Notes under the pieces: model-generated
Database searches by the model: none
What the model saw: only the letters and a program-made list of their open reading frames with translations
What the model was told of the DNA's origin: nothing
Translations under genes and position numbers: made by a program
Assembly: GCA_002690405.1 (NCBI GenBank)
Contig: NZEI01000038.1
Location: 31,306-38,938, forward strand
From: Gammaproteobacteria bacterium
GTDB lineage: Bacteria; Pseudomonadota; Gammaproteobacteria; Pseudomonadales; Azotimanducaceae
DNA: 7,633 nt
Direction: 5' to 3'
Shown here: positions 6,287 through 7,633 of the stretch, in pieces
Layout: each line of letters begins with the position of its first letter
Position numbering within the stretch: position 1 is the first letter of the stretch

Positions 6287-7057
6287 TTATTTACCTTGCC
6301 AATTAGGTGGGCGTTTCTCAGCAAAGGCTTTGGGTCCTTCGATAAAGTCAGCGCTGCCGACCATGGCTTGTACGCTTTCGTATTTGCCTTCCATGGCATC
6401 CTGCAGAGAGGCGCTGTCTAGACTCTTGTAGACCACATCCTTACTCGCGCGGATTGAGAGTGGCGCGCAAGCAATGATCTGCTCAGCCCAGTTCATCGCT
6501 GCTTGCATCAATTGGTCATGGGGAACAACTTCATTTACAAAGCCGAGCTGTACGCCTTCTTCGGCACTCACATGGCGGCCGGTAAGGATCATGCCGAGGG
6601 CCCGTTTTGGGCCGATCTGGCGGGGTAAGCGGTTGAGACCGCCTGCGAGTGCCGCCAGCCCCACCTTGGGTTCCGGCAGAGCAAATTTCGCTTGGTCCGA
6701 GGCGATAATGAGATCGCAGGCGAGTGCGATCTCAAATCCACCGCCCATGGCCACGCCATTGACGGCAGCGATTACCGGCTTGTGCATATCGAAGCGCGAG
6801 GTCAGACCGCCAAAGCCGCGCGGCATGGGTACGCGCTCACCACCCTCGGCTTGGTAGCGTAAGTCGTTACCGGCGCTAAATCCGCGACCCTCACCCGTGA
6901 TGATCGCGACCCAGAGGTCGTCGTCGGCGGCAAAATCATCAAATACTTGACCCAGTTCAGCGTTGCCCGGAGGGTGTAACGCATTTAACCGATCGGGTCG
7001 ATTGATCCGCACGGTCATGATGTGATTGGCTTTTTCTACAATGCAATATTCGCCCAT
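6287..7057 (-). CDS. Crotonase-family enoyl-CoA hydratase/isomerase
   Basis: A 256-residue crotonase-fold protein of normal length, acting on an acyl-CoA in the cytoplasm. Landmarks: NRPDRLNAL (19-27); oxyanion-hole segments GFSAGNDL (59-66) and NGVAMGGGFEIALACD (100-115); FALPEPKVGL (125-134) with Glu129 at the first catalytic glutamate position of classical enoyl-CoA hydratase (rat Glu144); and ILTGRHVSAEEG near 157-168. At the second glutamate position (rat Glu164), my by-eye alignment puts Gly155. Classical hydration of a 2-enoyl-CoA needs both, so isomerase, CoA-thioester cleavage or another crotonase reaction is possible. The ATG at 7057 follows GGAG (7065-7068) by seven bases. It lies 45 bases after the histidine phosphatase and 14 before the rhodanese. 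The acyl-CoA ligase at 2768-4294 could in principle supply substrate, but nothing shows this. Confidence 0.9.
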   Translation of the reverse strand: MGEYCIVEKANHIMTVRINRPDRLNALHPPGNAELGQVFDDFAADDDLWVAIITGEGRGFSAGNDLRYQAEGGERVPMPRGFGGLTSRFDMHKPVIAAVNGVAMGGGFEIALACDLIIASDQAKFALPEPKVGLAALAGGLNRLPRQIGPKRALGMILTGRHVSAEEGVQLGFVNEVVPHDQLMQAAMNWAEQIIACAPLSIRASKDVVYKSLDSASLQDAMEGKYESVQAMVGSADFIEGPKAFAEKRPPNWQGK

Positions 7058-7102
7058 GGTCCCTCTCCATTCCTCGTGTCAAAAATGCTGCGTGTTGCAA
7101 CC

Positions 7103-7633
7103 TTAACCGAACAAGCCCAAATGTGAACAGTCGTTGAACCGGCCAAGGCTCGCTTCCTCCTTTAAAGTTAGCTCGGTGAGGCTGCAATTGCGAAAATGGT
7201 AGTCGCCCCAGCGGCTTGGATCATCATGCAATAGCGTTGCAATGGCGATTGCCATGGCTGCGCCATGGCTGACCACCAGCACAGTGCCCTGTTTATGAGC
7301 CTGAGTGATTTGGGCAATGCTATCGCTCATGCGTTGTGCCACGTCAGCCAGGCTTTCGCCATTCGGTGGCCGCCATTGAATATCGCCGGTGCAGTGGTCA
7401 ATAAGCTGGTGTTCGCTTTGTAAGCGGCTGTATTTTTCACCTTCCCAGTCGCCTACAGACATTTCAGCAAGGCCATCAATAACACTCGGTGTAATGGGCA
7501 GGCGCGCTGTTGCCAATCTGCCGGTATGTATGCAGCGTTGCAGAGGACTGGTGTAGGCGGCGGTGATGTTGTGGTTTTGCGCCAATGCTCTAGCTGTAAG
7601 TGATGCTTGAATTCGTCCTTTTAGGGTCAAAGG
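7103..7633 (-). CDS. Histidine phosphatase family protein, N-terminus outside window
   Basis: The last 176 residues of a phosphoglycerate-mutase-like (histidine phosphatase) protein. The frame is open to the window edge and begins in the PLTLKGRIQA segment. In this family that follows the catalytic RHG motif by roughly 20 residues, so RHG and the start lie beyond 7633. The TTG at 7630 is an internal leucine. Visible: AYTSPLQRCIHTG with the conserved phosphate-binding arginine, GDWEGEKYSRLQ, PPNGESLADVAQRM, and VVSHGAAM carrying the second conserved histidine. The enzyme forms a phosphohistidine intermediate and hydrolyses small phosphate esters; CobC- and GpmB-like members look alike at this level, so the substrate is unknown. 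No cobalamin gene is near to support CobC. It is the first gene seen of the minus-strand group. Confidence 0.88.
   Translation of the reverse strand, partial: PLTLKGRIQASLTARALAQNHNITAAYTSPLQRCIHTGRLATARLPITPSVIDGLAEMSVGDWEGEKYSRLQSEHQLIDHCTGDIQWRPPNGESLADVAQRMSDSIAQITQAHKQGTVLVVSHGAAMAIAIATLLHDDPSRWGDYHFRNCSLTELTLKEEASLGRFNDCSHLGLFG

Noticed and set aside
5990..6421. 143-codon open frame on the plus strand
   Set aside because: Lies opposite the rhodanese and the end of the crotonase; composition is arginine/proline-rich antisense type and it has no recognisable domain.
6474..6857. 127-codon open frame on the plus strand
   Set aside because: Antisense to the conserved core of the crotonase gene; no domain features.
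7628..7630. TTG 7630 as the start of the histidine phosphatase
   Set aside because: It encodes the leucine of the conserved PLT segment downstream of the catalytic RHG motif; the frame stays open to the window edge.

Overview
The window looks like ordinary chromosome from a gammaproteobacterium, probably a marine one. Base composition is moderate and even throughout. The alaA product is very close to the enterobacterial protein along its whole length, and alaA lies divergent to msrB. I see no transposase, integrase, tRNA, rRNA, CRISPR array or phage gene. The exact genus cannot be read from this sequence.

Layout, left to right. (1) The 3' part of a plus-strand NAD-kinase-like gene (1-879) runs into (2) alaA on the minus strand (889-2130), with 9 bases between the two stop codons. 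(3) A 161-base divergent intergenic region (2131-2291) holds the signals for alaA and msrB, including a perfect inverted repeat. (4) msrB (2292-2699) and (5) an AMP-forming acyl-CoA ligase (2768-4294) follow on the plus strand. (6) After a 5-base convergent junction, everything to the right edge is on the minus strand and tightly packed. In transcription order it is: a histidine phosphatase (5' end cut by the window edge), a crotonase-family enoyl-CoA hydratase/isomerase, a single-domain rhodanese, a six-helix membrane protein, and a spermidine-synthase-like protein with an N-terminal export signal. Gaps inside this group are 14 to 45 bases, so one transcript is likely.

How the genes might work together. 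AlaA (alanine synthesis) and MsrB (repair of oxidised methionine) are housekeeping. The acyl-CoA ligase and the crotonase suggest acid activation followed by beta-oxidation-type chemistry, but they sit on opposite strands and their substrates are unknown. The last two genes of the minus-strand group match the two halves of the membrane-fused spermidine synthase family, here encoded separately. The catalytic half carries what looks like a signal peptide and has lost several residues used by true aminopropyltransferases. This pair is the most interesting part of the window. I do not see a clearly new multi-gene system; the rest is recognisable core metabolism.
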